DNA of 64,000 nt. It comes from Vibrio owensii CAIM 1854 = LMG 25443 (lineage in GTDB: Bacteria > Pseudomonadota > Gammaproteobacteria > Enterobacterales > Vibrionaceae). The notes under the pieces are model-generated. The model was given only the letters and a program-made list of their open reading frames with translations, ran no database searches and had not been told where the DNA came from. This document shows, in pieces, positions 34,436-42,368 of the stretch (the first letter of the stretch is position 1; every line of letters begins with the position of its first letter). Both the position numbers and the translations under genes were made by a program. Location: positions 1-64,000 of the forward strand of contig NZ_JPRD01000042.1 of assembly GCF_000817815.1 (NCBI RefSeq), in the 5' to 3' direction.

Positions 34436-35248
34436 ATGCAAATCTTTAAACGTTTCGCTGCACTTGTTCCTGCAGTACTTTCCTTCTCTGTTTTCGCTCA
34501 AACTCAACCTATCCTTGTTCAGGGTGCAATGGATATTGAAACCAGCACATTGGTTGAAGCATTGGATGATGCGAAAGAAACCACCGTTGGCTCTTGGACT
34601 TTCTGGCAAGGTGAAATCGACGGCTACCCAGTTGTCGTGTCTCGTACCGAGGTTGGCTTAGCGAACGCTGCCGCTTCTACTACGATTGCGATTGAACACT
34701 TCAATCCTAAGTACATCATCAACCAAGGTACATCGGGCGGTCACGACCCTGAGCTATACCGTGGTGACATTGTCGTGGGTGAAGCCAGCTTCAACATGGG
34801 CTCTTACAAGTCTGAGTTTACTGAAAAAGGCAAAGGCATCGACCCAACGAAGTGGCAGAACTTCGACGTAACCATGCGTCTACGTGAAAACGGTGAGTTT
34901 GTTGAACACAAACAATTCAAAGCGGATCCGGCACTGGTTGAAACCGCTCTTTCTTTGTCTGAAGAATACAAGAAAGGCAAAGTCGTGAAAGGCTTGATTG
35001 GCTCAGCGGACGAATGGAACCGCGAAGTGGATCGTATCAACTGGTTCCATGAAACGTACGGTACGTCTGTTGAAGAAATGGAAACGTCATCAGCGGCATT
35101 GGTTGCTCAAGCTTACCAAGTACCTTTCGTTGGCATCCGTATCCTTTCGAACACAGATCAACACAAGCAAGACTTCGAACCACAAACTGCGGTCGATTGT
35201 CAGCTATACACGATTGATGTGATTAAAGCGCTGATCAAAAAACAATAG
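34436..35248 (+). CDS. Secreted purine nucleosidase of the PNP/MTAN family
   Basis: A 270-residue protein with a signal peptide (MQIFKRFAALVPAVLSFSVF, cleavage near residue 21) followed by a PNP_UDP_1 fold. TEVGLANAAASTTIAIEHFNP and YIINQGTSGGH match the MTA/SAH nucleosidase core, and EEMETSSAALVAQAYQVPFVGIRILS the Met-Glu nucleoside site. Cytoplasmic MTAN is about 230 residues and has no signal. The extracytoplasmic location and the PurR box upstream suggest that it cleaves external nucleosides so that free purine base can be taken up. The preferred nucleoside is unknown. Confidence 0.85.
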   Translation: MQIFKRFAALVPAVLSFSVFAQTQPILVQGAMDIETSTLVEALDDAKETTVGSWTFWQGEIDGYPVVVSRTEVGLANAAASTTIAIEHFNPKYIINQGTSGGHDPELYRGDIVVGEASFNMGSYKSEFTEKGKGIDPTKWQNFDVTMRLRENGEFVEHKQFKADPALVETALSLSEEYKKGKVVKGLIGSADEWNREVDRINWFHETYGTSVEEMETSSAALVAQAYQVPFVGIRILSNTDQHKQDFEPQTAVDCQLYTIDVIKALIKKQ

Positions 35249-35265
35249 TCGCTTTTTTGAATCGC

Positions 35266-35293
35266 AAAGGGAGGCCGAGCGCCTCCCTTTCTT
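35266..35293. terminator. Terminator between nucleosidase and LysR genes
   Basis: AAAGGGAGGC/GCCTCCCTTT with a 5-base loop between convergent stops at 35248 and 35296. Confidence 0.85.
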
Positions 35294-35295
35294 GT

Positions 35296-36183
35296 TTATA
35301 GACACTGCTGCTTAAGCCAGTTGGTCAACTTAATGATTTCTGGTTGGCGAGCTCGATTCTTCTTATGCACGAAGTAAAAGCTGTCGCCCGTTTCTAAGCC
35401 GTGAGAGGGGATATAAACCAAGTCTTGAGCCTTGTCCCGTTCATTCAACATGAAGTCATTGGCAAACGTAATGCCCTGATCGTAACGAGCAGCTTCGATA
35501 GCCAGCAGCATGTGACTGAAATGCTGCATATCAATGTCTTTAGGTAGCTCAAACCCACCAGCTTTACACCACTCCGCCCAATCTTTACCGCGCTCACGAT
35601 AGATAGAATCCGTAGAAAGAATCGGATAGTGCCAAAGTGCGTCTGGCATCGGTTGATCTTGAATTTCCTTCCAAATATTGAGGCTGCATACCGGATACAA
35701 GGTCTCGTCATATAAGCGAACTGCCATGTAGTTGCGCTTTGGCTTCTGTACCGTGATAAAGCAATCACCAACGCTGTCGGTTTGCTCTGGGTCTCCTGCA
35801 ACCATGTTGAGCGTCAGATCGATTTCTGGATGCTGACGCTTGAAGTCCGCCAATCGTGGGATCAACCATTTCACCGCCAGAGAACTGTAAATCGCCAAGC
35901 GCAAGCTGCCCTTTTCGCCTTCCCGCACTTTTTGGCTCGCCATCGCAATGGCACTGATCGCAGGGCTGATGTCTTCAAGATAACGAAAACCGGTATCCGA
36001 GAGAGACAACTTACGACCTTGGCGAATAAACAGAGCTTCACCAAGGTAGTCTTCTAATATACGAATCTGATGACTCACGGCGCTTTGGGTTACGTTGAGC
36101 TCTTCTGCTGCAAGGGAAAAGCTCAAATTACGCGCAACGGACTCGAAACAGTGAACCGCTCTCAGAGGTGGTAATTTCATCAT
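35296..36183 (-). CDS. LysR-family regulator (GcvA-like)
   Basis: A 295-residue LysR protein of the GcvA/AmpR subgroup: PPLRAVHCFESVARNLSFSLAAEELNVTQSAVSHQI is the HTH, and an effector domain follows. It starts at 36183 or at the second Met (36180). It is divergent from a DMT transporter gene 91 bases away and is the natural candidate to control it. The ligand is unknown. Confidence 0.85.
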   Translation of the reverse strand: MMKLPPLRAVHCFESVARNLSFSLAAEELNVTQSAVSHQIRILEDYLGEALFIRQGRKLSLSDTGFRYLEDISPAISAIAMASQKVREGEKGSLRLAIYSSLAVKWLIPRLADFKRQHPEIDLTLNMVAGDPEQTDSVGDCFITVQKPKRNYMAVRLYDETLYPVCSLNIWKEIQDQPMPDALWHYPILSTDSIYRERGKDWAEWCKAGGFELPKDIDMQHFSHMLLAIEAARYDQGITFANDFMLNERDKAQDLVYIPSHGLETGDSFYFVHKKNRARQPEIIKLTNWLKQQCL

Positions 36184-36274
36184 CTAAAAATCTCATACTT
36201 AAACTAATAAATATCATTTCACTTCATCCTATGACATCACCTACTCTTTGGCAAAGAATGAGGAGAGGAATAAC

Positions 36275-37183
36275 GTGAAAGTCACATCTGTCGGCGCAGC
36301 CATGCTGCTATTAATTGTTGGTAACCTAATTGCGGTGCTCTCAGACGCTTTGATCAAAAGTGTCGGTAACGAGGTGCCGGTTTTTCAGTTTGTGTTTTAC
36401 CGACAGCTGTCAGCTGTGATGATTTTGTTACCTGTATTCTTGCTCACCAAACAAGCACCGTTGATGGAAGGCTTTAAATGGCATGCAGTGCGTGCCCACG
36501 TTTGGCTAACTGGCGCGATTTTCATGGTGTTTGCTATCTCGTCTATGCCACTCGCTACCGCAAATGCGATCTTTTATGCCGCTCCTTTGATCATGTTGCC
36601 ACTGGCGGCGATCTTCTTTGGAGAGAAGCTTTCTGCACAATCTATTGCAGCGGCAGTAATGGGCTTTGCAGGCGTGCTTGTGATTATTCGTCCTGATCAA
36701 GTTGATTGGGCGGCACTATCTGCTCTGGTTGTCGCGGTTACGTTAGCGATCAACAACCTGTTGATCCGCAAGTTGCCAAAGAACCAATCAGTGCCACACA
36801 CACTATTGATGACTAACCTAGCCGGCATTCCTGTGTCTCTATTGTTAGTGTTTATCGAAGGTGAAGCGTGGGATTGGAGCTCCTTCCCTGTTGCGGCAGG
36901 ATCAAGCCTATTCATCATAATTTACGCGGCAACTTGTGTATTGGCTTATCGCTCTATCGATAGCAACAAAATCGCCAGCGCAGAATACAGCGGCTTAATT
37001 GGCGCGGTCATCGTTGGTTTGATTTGGTTTGGTGAAGTGCCAGATATCTTTATGGCAATTGGCACAGTGATGATTGTGGTGCCTCTGGTTTGGCTATCTA
37101 AGCGCGAACGCCGCAAACAAAAACAAGCCCAAGCAGCCAAACTTGCGGAAGAGCAAAAACATCATCAAGCGCCAGCAGCGTAA
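36275..37183 (+). CDS. DMT-superfamily (EamA) transporter
   Basis: I take the GTG at 36275 as the start because AGGAGAGG stands seven bases before it; a TTG nine codons upstream would run through this ribosome site. The 302-residue protein has about ten transmembrane helices in two EamA repeats (VTSVGAAMLLLIVGNLIAVLSDALIK; SALVVAVTLAINNLLIRKL) and a basic, Gln/Ala-rich C-terminal tail. It probably exports small metabolites. Divergent from a GcvA-like regulator. Confidence 0.85.
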   Translation: MKVTSVGAAMLLLIVGNLIAVLSDALIKSVGNEVPVFQFVFYRQLSAVMILLPVFLLTKQAPLMEGFKWHAVRAHVWLTGAIFMVFAISSMPLATANAIFYAAPLIMLPLAAIFFGEKLSAQSIAAAVMGFAGVLVIIRPDQVDWAALSALVVAVTLAINNLLIRKLPKNQSVPHTLLMTNLAGIPVSLLLVFIEGEAWDWSSFPVAAGSSLFIIIYAATCVLAYRSIDSNKIASAEYSGLIGAVIVGLIWFGEVPDIFMAIGTVMIVVPLVWLSKRERRKQKQAQAAKLAEEQKHHQAPAA

Positions 37184-37190
37184 ATGACCA

Positions 37191-37222
37191 AAAAAGCCGA
37201 GCACTCATCGCTCGGCTTTTTG
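37191..37222 (+). terminator. Terminator of the EamA transporter gene
   Basis: AAAAGCCGAGC/GCTCGGCTTTTT around a 7-base loop. The A run at its left may also serve the minus-strand gene that starts its end at 37271. Confidence 0.85.
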
Positions 37223-37270
37223 TTTTCAGGCAACACAGATGAGCCTTGTCTCTCGAGAGTTATCGACTCA

Positions 37271-38950
37271 TTAGTTTTTGATGGCGTTAATGGTTAGCGC
37301 TTTTTGCTGTAACGCTTTAAAGTCAGCGCTCTGCTTAATTTGGTTCAAAGTGTCAGTAACATCAAAGGTCCCCACCACCTGCTTTGCAGCCTCAAAGGGT
37401 GTCACTCCTTTTTCCAATTGAAGGATGTCATAGCCTGCCGCCTTCAACGCATAAATTGCGGCTGCACCACTTGGATAGAAATACCCCCAACCAAACTGAG
37501 ACTCCACACTTTCACGGTTTTGATACTGAGTCGTAAACGCGTAGCTATCGACGAACTTGAGCTCGGAAAAATTCGGTAGCGCATTTCTCAATGCCATCAC
37601 TTCAACATACCAAGCGCTGCCTTCAAACAACTCTTGGCCTAATCCCATGTTCTTCGCATAACGCTTACTGCTGGTATCAATATTGATTTGCTCCTGAGTC
37701 AAAGCGATGTATTGCTTAAGCATGGTTTTCGCTTCGTCTTGGGTTATTGTTTTAGGCAAGGATTTAAACAGATCCAGTACCGCTAGCTTGTAAGTTATCT
37801 GCTCTACATTCACAGGGTAACCGTTGAGCTCGTTAAAGTAATCGGCAGGATCGCTAAAGTGATCCAGCTGATAATCATGAAACATCTCATGTACAGCTAA
37901 TGCAATGGTGTTACGTTGATGCTCACCTTTTACGAAGGTCTCTGACGGCTTATACACTTGGAGATAGTACTTCGCTCCGTTAAACGTATATTGCCTTTCA
38001 TACACCCCATTACCTTTGTTTATTGCGTCATGAAAAACGTGCATATTGGTTTCGTATTGATAGATATTCAGAGCGCCACTTTCATTGACGCCTAACTTTT
38101 GCGCTTCCTCTGGGACTTTAATAGGATTGACCAAATAGGCAGTGACTGGCGTGCTGCTCTTTTCATCCAAACGTAGAAAATAAGCTGGCGTACCTGATAA
38201 GTAGTCCCCATAGCCGCCCCAAACGGATTGGAATTTCAGTGCATTCACAGAGGCATTAAGTTGCTCGAAAAGCTTACCATCGACCTCATTGGCCAAAGCC
38301 GTTTCGCCTTCTGAAGAGACAAGTTTACCGAGGCCATACTTGGTTATCTCTTGCTCAGACATGTTGTGTATGTCTTTTGCCGATGCTGCATTAATCGTGA
38401 AGTAGTAGAAACCTTCTGGGTCTGACAATCCCATCTTTTTGTAGTAATCGATGTAAGGTTGATGATATTTGTGACCGACAGGAAAATCCGTTGCAACTTG
38501 ATCTTCCGTTGCCCATGAATGAACACCAATCGTTGCGCCGCTCTCAATCGTTCGGTTTACACCTGCCAAAAACAAATCAGTGCCGCCAGAAGCAATTTGC
38601 CCACTGCTCGCAATATGGGAATCCAGCTGTTTAGCGCGAACTTGATAAGCCAGTTCGAGGTTTGATTCATCATCAACAGAACCATCAATACTGATGAACT
38701 TGAGCTGCTTCACGTTGGCGTGTTTTGTCATCATTTGCTCAAACGCCTTTGGTGAGCCCTGACAAATAACACCTTGCAGTTCTGCGACGTCTCCTTTCAC
38801 AACAAACGACAAACCCGGCTCTTGAGCTGACAGTTGGTCTCCACACTGAGAAGTAAATGTGTTGGTTGTGGATGTGCTTTGGTCTTTCCCTTCTGAACCA
38901 CAACCAGATAATGCCACGGCAATGCTCAGCGCCAATACTTGTTTTTTCAT
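37271..38950 (-). CDS. Lipoprotein with ClpP-like and HExxH metallopeptidase-like regions
   Basis: The ATG at 38950 gives a lipoprotein signal (KQVLALSIAVALSGC; Cys near 17) and 559 residues. Residues about 50-190 resemble the ClpP/crotonase-like COG3904 group: ISIDGSVDD, SSGQIASGGTDLFLAG and SGATIGVHSWATED align with the ClpP strand, nucleophile loop and GxHSW motifs. Around residue 352 is VHEMFHDYQ, an HExxH zinc-binding motif, in a domain with EGSAWYVEVMALR about 80 residues later. I know of no named family with both. It is probably periplasmic or surface-exposed. Whether either site is active is unknown, as is the substrate. Confidence 0.7.
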   Translation of the reverse strand: MKKQVLALSIAVALSGCGSEGKDQSTSTTNTFTSQCGDQLSAQEPGLSFVVKGDVAELQGVICQGSPKAFEQMMTKHANVKQLKFISIDGSVDDESNLELAYQVRAKQLDSHIASSGQIASGGTDLFLAGVNRTIESGATIGVHSWATEDQVATDFPVGHKYHQPYIDYYKKMGLSDPEGFYYFTINAASAKDIHNMSEQEITKYGLGKLVSSEGETALANEVDGKLFEQLNASVNALKFQSVWGGYGDYLSGTPAYFLRLDEKSSTPVTAYLVNPIKVPEEAQKLGVNESGALNIYQYETNMHVFHDAINKGNGVYERQYTFNGAKYYLQVYKPSETFVKGEHQRNTIALAVHEMFHDYQLDHFSDPADYFNELNGYPVNVEQITYKLAVLDLFKSLPKTITQDEAKTMLKQYIALTQEQINIDTSSKRYAKNMGLGQELFEGSAWYVEVMALRNALPNFSELKFVDSYAFTTQYQNRESVESQFGWGYFYPSGAAAIYALKAAGYDILQLEKGVTPFEAAKQVVGTFDVTDTLNQIKQSADFKALQQKALTINAIKN

Positions 38951-39278
38951 TCCTTTCCCCAATAAAACACCGTTCGATAGAAGGAATAATAAACAAAAAA
39001 ATCCTGTTTTCTGGCGATTCTTACGTTGGCTTACAGACGCTTAATAATCCATCGATAACACCGGTTTTGTAAGCAACTCGCATACAATTTAGGTTGCCTA
39101 AACGTTCGAAGAAGCCTCAGATAGGCATCAGCTGCTATAGTTAAAACAGTAAATAATAAAACTAGGGCAGTATTGAAATCGTCATCACCTCTCCTACTTT
39201 CTCAGCACTCTGGCATTTTTAGAGCAAGCATTCGCTCTTGATTCGATTCATCGCTGCCTCTTTTTTGAGGGTCTGCGC
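38951..39278. other. Intergenic region between divergent genes
   Basis: These 328 bases contain no gene I can support. AT-rich promoter-like sequence lies near both ends, but I see no clear operator or structured RNA. Confidence 0.4.
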
Positions 39279-40370
39279 ATGCAAATTGGTTTCAAATCGA
39301 CGCTTCAATCTTTTGTCCTTTCAACGCTTTTTCTTTTCTCTGTTTTCAGCCCTTATGCTTCTGCATCTTCACTAAAAGTAGGGACTTACCCCTGTCCGCC
39401 TTTTGCCATCGGCTCTGTTAATTCGGAGCTAAACGGCCTCAGTATTGAGTTGTGGGAACAAATAGCCAAAGAGATGAATGTCGAGTTCACTTTCGAAAAC
39501 CACCCATTGGATGATCTTCTTAACTCGATAGAAACAGAACAAATCGACATTGGCGTGTCATGCATTTCAATTACTCCAGAACGTGAGTTATTCGCAGACT
39601 TCTCCCACTCTTTCTATGAGACCCACCTTGCGATTGCAGTTAAAAATCAAGGGTACCTACATACCTTACAATCGATCTTCATGAACCCTGCATTGTGGTT
39701 AATCGTAGGCGCGATCATTCTGGTTGCAGGTTTGGTTGGGGCGTTTTTCTACGCGATAGAAGAAGGGAAAAATGAAAAGCTGTATTCGATGAAAAGCCGA
39801 GTAGGACGTTGGGTTGAGAGCTTTATCCTTGGACTTCTCTTCATTACACGAGGCCCCTTTAACTACTTCGAGTTTAAGAGCTTAACAGGACGCATAGTAA
39901 CGGTGTTTATTGGTGTGTTTAGCATGCTCTTTATCGCCAGTATCACCGCCGTGCTGGCCAGCAAATTGACCCTAAGCCAAGGCTATTCTCAAATCAAAAG
40001 CATTAACGATCTCGCCAATGTCAAAGTGGGAACCAAAACCGCAACCACCTCATCTTTGTTACTGACAAGCTTCGGTATTCGTCATCAAGATTATCAAGAC
40101 ATGACCGCGCTTTTAAATGCATTGGATACTGGAGAAGTCGAAGCAATCGTTGCCGATGACGTCGTGCTCAAATACATGATTGGTAACGGCAGAATATCGG
40201 GGCAATATGAGGATTTAGAGGTGCTGCCTTATCAGCTAGAAAAGCAGAACTATGGCTTCATCATTACGGAAAACAACCCGTATGAGGAAGAGATCAATCG
40301 CGCTCTACTGCAAATTCGTGAATCACGGAAATGGCGTAAGATTCTGGTCGATTATTTTGCAGACAAGTAG
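39279..40370 (+). CDS. Prokaryotic ionotropic glutamate receptor-like channel
   Basis: A 363-residue protein with signal peptide (to about residue 30) and a type-3 solute-binding domain interrupted by a channel. Lobe S1 (about 31-135) has GTYPCPPF, GLSIELWEQIAKEM and SITPERELFADFSHSFYET, with Arg near 101 where iGluRs hold the ligand carboxylate. TM1 (about 137-160), a re-entrant pore segment (about 180-200, ESFILGLLFITRGPFNYFEF) and TM2 (about 205-230) follow. S2 (about 235-360) has VKVGTKTATTSS and EAIVADDVV. This is the GluR0 plan. The K+ filter TVGYG is absent. It might be a ligand-gated channel of other selectivity. The gene stands alone. Confidence 0.82.
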   Translation: MQIGFKSTLQSFVLSTLFLFSVFSPYASASSLKVGTYPCPPFAIGSVNSELNGLSIELWEQIAKEMNVEFTFENHPLDDLLNSIETEQIDIGVSCISITPERELFADFSHSFYETHLAIAVKNQGYLHTLQSIFMNPALWLIVGAIILVAGLVGAFFYAIEEGKNEKLYSMKSRVGRWVESFILGLLFITRGPFNYFEFKSLTGRIVTVFIGVFSMLFIASITAVLASKLTLSQGYSQIKSINDLANVKVGTKTATTSSLLLTSFGIRHQDYQDMTALLNALDTGEVEAIVADDVVLKYMIGNGRISGQYEDLEVLPYQLEKQNYGFIITENNPYEEEINRALLQIRESRKWRKILVDYFADK

Positions 40371-40394
40371 TGTTCACCACTGTCTTCTAAAATG

Positions 40395-40432
40395 AAAAAA
40401 GCCCTTAAGTTCAATGAACAAAAGGGCTTTTG
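40395..40432. terminator. Bidirectional terminator, channel gene / lipoprotein gene
   Basis: AAAGCCCTT/AAGGGCTTT with A6 on the left and Ts on the right, between convergent stops. Confidence 0.85.
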
Positions 40433-40451
40433 TATTCAATCTCGTTGGCGA

Positions 40452-40970
40452 TTATTGCGGTAGAACCACTTTGCCATCTTGAATTGGGAAAGTTTTACCT
40501 GCAGGTTTGCTTTGCATACGAACGGTTGTTGGCGCGCCAGCAACTTCGTAAGTGACATCGTAACCCACTACTTTCTCAGACGTGGTGTATTCAGTGTGAC
40601 ATTGCTTCTCAGTTGATGTCACAACATCACCCTTTTGTACATTGTCTTGGATCTTACGACCTGTCATCGCACCAGCAACAGTACCTGCAGCAGTCGCAAT
40701 CACTTTACCTGAACCACCACCGATTTGGTTACCCAATGCAGCACCTGCCGCTGCACCACCCACAGTACCAAGGATCTTGTTGTTGTCCGTTGGTTCTACT
40801 TGATGTGTTACTACCACGTCTTTACACACTTGGTGTGGGTTTTTCACAGTTTCTGTTACCGCTTCAACAAGCGTGATATTTGCTTCTGTTGGTGCTGGTG
40901 GCGTTTTGTCTTTACAACCCGCTAGTACTGCAACAACCGCTGTTGCGATTGCGATAGATTTCATATTCAT
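40452..40970 (-). CDS. Glycine-zipper outer-membrane lipoprotein
   Basis: A 172-residue lipoprotein (lipobox LAGC, Cys near 19) of the 17-kDa antigen/SlyB type. The glycine zipper GTVGGAAAGAALGNQIGGG and GTVAGAMTGRKIQ (about 68-105) form the 2TM domain. A cysteine on each side, in HQVCKDVVV and KQCHTEY, may form a disulphide. Such proteins stabilise the outer membrane or form lipid-protein rings under envelope stress. The exact role here is inferred. Confidence 0.85.
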   Translation of the reverse strand: MNMKSIAIATAVVAVLAGCKDKTPPAPTEANITLVEAVTETVKNPHQVCKDVVVTHQVEPTDNNKILGTVGGAAAGAALGNQIGGGSGKVIATAAGTVAGAMTGRKIQDNVQKGDVVTSTEKQCHTEYTTSEKVVGYDVTYEVAGAPTTVRMQSKPAGKTFPIQDGKVVLPQ

Positions 40971-41190
40971 GATTTACTTTCCGATACGGTTATCTTTGTT
41001 TGGCGATATAGTAAATCTAGAAGAAAAATTCACATCAGGTGAAAACAAACGTCCGGTCATTAGCAGGTTAAAATACAGCGTTTTTTAAACACCGTGTTAG
41101 AGAAAGCTCAGAGAAAGGTCAATTGGAGCGAGATCACATCAGTTTGAACAATGAATATTGCACTAACTACAATGCCAAGTTGAGCAAACT

Positions 41191-41538
41191 TTAGGCAGGC
41201 ACCATCCAACGAGTCCAAAATGCAAGCAACATCGAGGCAAACATGACCCATACCAGCGTCGCAGCCGTCAATGTCCTCACCAAGCTCAAGCGGTAGCTAA
41301 AGTAGAAAACAGAAATTAGGTACGCCGCATAAGGAATCAAAGAATAGATGCCAAATAGAGCCGTTTGGCGCAGGGCTTCCATGTCTCGCTCGCTACCGAC
41401 AATAAAGTGCGCGATCAGAGCAAAGGTCGGAAACAAAGGCACGAGCCCTGCGATATAAAAGCTTTTCGACTTCGATAGCATGGCAATAATCAATACTGCC
41501 ACGGCACCAAGCAAAGATTTAAGAAACAGACTGGTCAT
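41191..41538 (-). CDS. GlpM-family membrane protein
   Basis: A 115-residue protein with four hydrophobic segments and the family hallmark SKSKSFYIAGLVPLFPTFALIAHFIVG (20-residue core SFYIAGLVPLFPTFALIAHF) followed by ERDMEALRQT. GlpM was linked to alginate and glycerol-related phenotypes in Pseudomonas but its biochemistry is not known. It lies 18 bases downstream of the next gene on the same strand and may be co-transcribed with it. Confidence 0.8.
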   Translation of the reverse strand: MTSLFLKSLLGAVAVLIIAMLSKSKSFYIAGLVPLFPTFALIAHFIVGSERDMEALRQTALFGIYSLIPYAAYLISVFYFSYRLSLVRTLTAATLVWVMFASMLLAFWTRWMVPA

Positions 41539-41556
41539 CAGTGTATGCCAAACACC

Positions 41557-41916
41557 CTAAGCTAGACTCAAGAACAGCTCATCATCAGTGAGATACTTAT
41601 GACGATGACTCAGGCTGCGTAAGTGCATGAACATAAAATCAGGAAAACCAGGTGCGATAACGTTGTTTGGTTCCCAGAAGATGCCACCAACAAATACATA
41701 ACGACCTTGCTTCTCATCATCATGTAAAGGGTTGTTGATTGGTGTTGTCAATTCAGCACGACAACCTTCGACAACACAAACGATCTGACCTTTGAAGATC
41801 CCGATCACTCGTTTCACAAGATTTGCTTTAATCCCACACTTCCAAGCTTGGCGTGTTGCCCATTCATAGCCGTGTTTGTTGATCGCTTTTTTCTGTAGAT
41901 GCACAACCAAATTCAT
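41557..41916 (-). CDS. Hypothetical protein (119 aa)
   Basis: A soluble protein without signal or membrane segment. It has a basic first third with three cysteines in the protein (KCGIK, IVCVVEGCRAEL), and a glycine-rich GGIFWEPNNVIAPGFPDF. It may be co-transcribed with glpM. I do not recognise the family. Confidence 0.6.
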   Translation of the reverse strand: MNLVVHLQKKAINKHGYEWATRQAWKCGIKANLVKRVIGIFKGQIVCVVEGCRAELTTPINNPLHDDEKQGRYVFVGGIFWEPNNVIAPGFPDFMFMHLRSLSHRHKYLTDDELFLSLA

Positions 41917-42143
41917 CGTTCATTCCTGACTTGACCTTTGCTTGTACTATAACCAAATCGCCTGTTGGGTTTGCCGATATTAATTTATCGAAATCATAGA
42001 AGGTAAAAATCAAGAAACGAGAGCGTCACCACAAATCGCCATTTACTTAACGGTTTTTAGGATTTTTCTGACACTAGAAACAGAGTTGTACTGCATAGAA
42101 TAGCATCACATTTATAAAAATAATTATGACAACAAGGTGACGT

Positions 42144-42326
42144 ATGACTTTTGATGACTACTGGAAGAAGGTTCGCGAAAAGCACTTGAAAAGTGCCAAT
42201 CTAGAAGGGCTTATTGTAAAGAGGGTTCGCGCTAACACAGGAAGTAAACGTCTTCCCTATCGCACAAAATGCGGCGCGCTGTGCGAAATCAAATACAACG
42301 AAGTGTGTGAATCACAAAAAGAGTGA
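42144..42326 (+). CDS. Small basic hypothetical protein (60 aa)
   Basis: AAGGTGA precedes the ATG. The 60-residue product is rich in Lys and Arg, contains three cysteines (KCGALCEIK, EVCES) and an RTKCGALC pattern that could hold a metal. I do not recognise it, and it may be a Vibrio-restricted protein. Confidence 0.55.
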   Translation: MTFDDYWKKVREKHLKSANLEGLIVKRVRANTGSKRLPYRTKCGALCEIKYNEVCESQKE

Positions 42327-42368
42327 TGAATTTGCACCACCCTTTTTCATCATGACCCACTTCGAGAT

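Noticed and set aside
34334..34609. 91-codon minus-strand open frame over the nucleosidase promoter and start
   Set aside because: It is antisense to a gene with a promoter and PurR box and has no start signal.
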